DNA of 64,000 bases from Buchnera aphidicola str. G002 (Myzus persicae). Its GTDB lineage: Bacteria > Pseudomonadota > Gammaproteobacteria > Enterobacterales > Enterobacteriaceae. Under the pieces are notes generated by a model. That model did no database searches, was not told the origin of the DNA, and saw nothing but the letters and a program-made list of their open reading frames with translations. This document shows positions 61,713 through 64,000 of the stretch, piece by piece (the stretch's first letter is position 1; each line of letters starts with the position of its first letter). The DNA lies in NCBI RefSeq assembly GCF_000521565.1, contig NZ_CP002701.1:372001-436000 (forward strand). Reading direction: 5' to 3'. The position numbers were made by a program, and so were the translations under genes.

Positions 61713-63071
61713 ATGTTCAATAATTTAACTCAACGTCTTTCACAAAGTTTACGTAAAATTATCAATAAAGGAAGACTTACAGAAGACAATATTCAAGATA
61801 CCATAAGAGAAGTACGAAAAGCATTATTAGAAGCAGACGTAACCTTATCAGTAGTACAAAAATTTATAGAAAATGTCAAAAAAAAATCAATTGGATCTCA
61901 AATTAATAAAAGTTTAACTCCTGGTCAAGAATTCATAAAAATAGTGAAAAATGAGTTAATACTTGCTATGGGTGAAAAAAATAATACTTTAAATTTATCT
62001 ATTGCACCACCCGCTATCATATTAGTCATCGGATTACAAGGAGCAGGAAAAACAACTACTTTAGCAAAATTAGCTAAATGGATACGAGATAAACATAAGA
62101 AAAAAATATTAGTTGTATCTACTGATATTTATCGTGCAGCTGCTATTAAACAACTTGAAATTCTATCACAGCAAATTCAAATAGATTTTTTTTCATCAAA
62201 CACAAATGAAAAACCAATAGAGATCACTGAAAAAGCGATAAAATATACAAAATTAAAATTATATGATGTTTTATTGATTGATACTGCAGGACGCTTACAT
62301 ATTGATGAAAAAATGATGAATGAAATTAATCAAATACAAAATTTATCAAAACCTATTGAAACATTATTAATAGTAGATTCTATGATGGGTCAAGATGCAA
62401 TAAATATGTCAAAAATATTTAATAATAAACTATTTATATCTGGTATAGTATTAACAAAAACAGATAGTGATTCTAGAAGCGGAATTGCTTTATCTATGCG
62501 ATATATCACAGGAAAACCAATTAAATTCATTGGAACAGGAGAAAAAATAACAGATTTGGAAGCATTTTCTCCTGAAAGAATTTCTGATAGAATCTTAGGA
62601 ATGAATGATGTCATATCTCTGATTGAAGATATTGAAGAAAAAGTTGATCAATCTCAAGTTCAAAAACTCACAAAAAAGTTAAAAAAAGGTCATAATTTTA
62701 ACTTAAATGATTTTTTAATACAAATTAAACAAATAAAAAAAATAGGAGGATTAAACTATTTTATTAATAAATTTTCTATGAATAATATATTATCTAATAA
62801 TATATCATTGCTAAATTCAGATAAAAATACATTAAAAAAAATAGAAGCAATAATATCTTCAATGACACCTAAAGAAAGAGAAAAACCAATAATTATAAAA
62901 GGATCTAGAAAACGTAGAATTGCTTTAGGTTCTGGAACAAAAATACAAGATGTCAATAAATTATTAAAAAATTTTGATGATATACAAAGAATTATGAAAA
63001 AAATAAAAACTGGAGGAATATCAAAAGTGATGAGAGGAATAAAAAATATATTACCTAAAAATTTTTCATAA
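61713..63071 (+). CDS. ffh: Signal recognition particle protein Ffh
   Basis: GTPase that binds 4.5S RNA and signal peptides for co-translational membrane targeting. The 452 residues (E. coli 453) have the N domain, the G domain with GLQGAGKTTTLAKLAKWI (near 107-124), DTAGRLH and TKTDSDSRSG, and the M domain from about 300 with the RNA-binding IIKGSRKRRIALGSG. The hydrophobic groove of the M domain, methionine-rich in E. coli, has mostly Ile, Leu and Thr in place of Met. Confidence 0.97.
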   Translation: MFNNLTQRLSQSLRKIINKGRLTEDNIQDTIREVRKALLEADVTLSVVQKFIENVKKKSIGSQINKSLTPGQEFIKIVKNELILAMGEKNNTLNLSIAPPAIILVIGLQGAGKTTTLAKLAKWIRDKHKKKILVVSTDIYRAAAIKQLEILSQQIQIDFFSSNTNEKPIEITEKAIKYTKLKLYDVLLIDTAGRLHIDEKMMNEINQIQNLSKPIETLLIVDSMMGQDAINMSKIFNNKLFISGIVLTKTDSDSRSGIALSMRYITGKPIKFIGTGEKITDLEAFSPERISDRILGMNDVISLIEDIEEKVDQSQVQKLTKKLKKGHNFNLNDFLIQIKQIKKIGGLNYFINKFSMNNILSNNISLLNSDKNTLKKIEAIISSMTPKEREKPIIIKGSRKRRIALGSGTKIQDVNKLLKNFDDIQRIMKKIKTGGISKVMRGIKNILPKNFS

Positions 63072-63073
63072 AT

Positions 63074-63124
63074 AAAATTACATACATAAAATATTAAAAA
63101 ATATTTTTATATGTAATTTTATCC
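63074..63124 (+). terminator. Long AT-rich hairpin after ffh
   Basis: AAAATTACATA (63074-63084) pairs with TATGTAATTTT (63110-63120) over 11 bp. A small internal loop is followed by 8 more pairs (63088-63095 with 63100-63107). The right arm ends in TTTT. It begins 3 bp after the ffh stop, as expected of a terminator, though low GC makes it weak. Confidence 0.5.
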
Positions 63125-63182
63125 AAAAATAAAATTCAGTTTCATGATATTTCTATTAAATAAATTTAAAGAAGATAAATAT

Positions 63183-63437
63183 ATGGTAAAAATTCGTTTA
63201 GCTCGATATGGAACAAAAAAACGTCCTTTTTATAAGTTAGTAGTAGCTGATAGTCGTTGTCCTAGAGATGGTCGTTTTATTGAGCGTGTAGGCCATTTTA
63301 ATCCCATTTCCAAAGGAAAAACGCATGATCTCAAGGTTAACTTAGATCGTATTAAATATTGGAAAGAAAAAGGAGCTAAAATATCAAAAAGAACACAAAA
63401 AATAATAAAATTATCTGATAAAGAGGTCATATTATAA
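63183..63437 (+). CDS. rpsP: 30S ribosomal protein S16
   Basis: Small-subunit assembly protein. The ATG at 63183 gives [20 protein letters not shown] as in E. coli and 84 residues (E. coli 82); an in-frame ATG at 63144 would add 13 unmatched residues. [14 protein letters not shown] is conserved. It heads the rpsP-rimM-(trmD-rplS) operon. The last codons contain GAGG, which may serve rimM. Confidence 0.96.
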   Translation: MVKIRLARYGTKKRPFYKLVVADSRCPRDGRFIERVGHFNPISKGKTHDLKVNLDRIKYWKEKGAKISKRTQKIIKLSDKEVIL

Positions 63438-63466
63438 TTATTAGTATAAAGAAACCAATTGCACCA

Positions 63467-63958
63467 TTGTTAATAGGAAAAGTAGGAAAAGCTTATGGAA
63501 TACTAGGCTGGATGACTATTTTTTCTTTTACAGAAGAAAAAGAAAAAATATTTAATTATCAACCATGGTTTTTTTTTAAAAAAAAATGGTTAAAAGTTCA
63601 ACTTAATAAGTGGAAAAAACATAATAAGAATTTTATTATTCATATCAAAGGTATTTCTAATCGATCAGAAGCTAGAGAACTAACTAATTCAGATATTATA
63701 ATTAATAAAGATGTATTGCCTGTATTAAAAAAAAATGAATATTATTGGAATGATATTATCAACTATAAAGTGTTTAATTTAAACCAAATTTATTTAGGTA
63801 GAGTTATTAATTTAATACGTACAAAACATAATGATATTTTAATAGTCGAAAATTCATTAAAAACATTAAAAAAAAATATTTTTATTCCATTCATCGATAA
63901 AAAAATCATCAAAAATATAAATACCAATTATAAATTTATAACAGTTCAATGGAACTAA
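63467..63958 (+). CDS. rimM: Ribosome maturation factor RimM, non-ATG start
   Basis: Factor for 16S 3' domain maturation that binds S19. The body matches E. coli: LIGKVGKAYGILGW, FNYQPWFFFKKKWLKVQLNK, ELTNSDIIINKDVLP and the PRC-barrel part YYWNDIINYKVFNL. No ATG opens the frame. The coordinates use the TTG at 63467 (163 residues; E. coli 182). The frame and similarity (KKPIAPLLIGKVG with DPIVLGKMG) extend further upstream to an ATT at 63437, which overlaps the rpsP stop and has GAGG 10 bases before it. trmD, expected next, is not visible before the window ends. Confidence 0.9.
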   Translation: MLIGKVGKAYGILGWMTIFSFTEEKEKIFNYQPWFFFKKKWLKVQLNKWKKHNKNFIIHIKGISNRSEARELTNSDIIINKDVLPVLKKNEYYWNDIINYKVFNLNQIYLGRVINLIRTKHNDILIVENSLKTLKKNIFIPFIDKKIIKNINTNYKFITVQWN

Positions 63959-64000
63959 ATTATCTATTCTAAATGAAAAACAAATATGATAAAACTTTAA

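Noticed and set aside
63959..64000. Start of trmD at the right edge
   Set aside because: trmD is expected after rimM, but the short ATG frames here stop after a few codons and do not match TrmD.

Overview
This window is a stretch of the chromosome of a Buchnera aphidicola-type endosymbiont, a reduced gammaproteobacterial symbiont of aphids. Three things point there. The DNA is strongly AT-rich with long A and T tracts. Nearly every gene is a recognisable E. coli orthologue with very few extra genes. E. coli gene order is kept in blocks from which many genes have dropped out. No phage, insertion sequence, CRISPR array, toxin-antitoxin or other mobile element is visible, and I found no gene cluster that looks like an undescribed system. 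The unusual signals are small ones: frame-breaking homopolymers, non-ATG starts, altered active or regulatory motifs, and RNA structures between genes.

Layout. 1-9.5 kb: flagellar rod, ring and hook genes (flgA divergent from flgBCDEFGHIJK), with FlgJ cut to its rod-binding half, a FlgK lacking the usual N-terminal motif and no flgL. 9.5-21 kb: rne (reverse), then rluC, rpmF, fabD-fabG-acpP, tmk-holB-tatD, ptsG, hinT and an lpoB-like lipoprotein gene. plsX, fabH, fabF, pabC and mltG, which sit in this cluster in E. coli, are missing. 21-36 kb: porin, asnS, pncB (reverse), pyrD, rlmL, uup (forward), trhO, valS, pepA (reverse). 36-39.4 kb: argF, pyrB-pyrI, ridA. 39.4-55.4 kb, all reverse: greA-rlmE-ftsH, glmM-secG-tRNA-Leu, nusA-infB-rbfA-truB-rpsO-pnp, deaD. 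55.4-64 kb: ibaG-murA, rplU-rpmA-obgE, rplM-rpsI (reverse), pheA, ffh, rpsP-rimM.

How the genes work together. Most of the window is core information processing: mRNA decay (RNase E, PNPase, DeaD), transcription elongation (NusA, GreA), translation (IF2, RbfA, RimM, ribosomal proteins, AsnRS, ValRS, tRNA-Leu), membrane protein quality and export (FtsH, SecG, Ffh). Biosynthetic genes fit a nutritional symbiont: the phenylalanine enzyme PheA with an altered feedback site, carbamoyl-phosphate-using enzymes for arginine and pyrimidines, PyrD and PncB. Glucose enters through PtsG and a single porin. The flagellar genes would build a rod, rings and hook but no filament.

Points most worth checking: a nusA frame break at an A9 tract that one extra A restores to exactly 495 codons; PheA with GALS and TSQT where E. 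coli has GALV and ESRP; RNase E that keeps enolase- and PNPase-binding segments inside an otherwise eroded tail; an lpoB reading frame whose signal peptide can only be reached from an ATT start or through a frameshift; and a large inverted repeat between lpoB and the porin gene.
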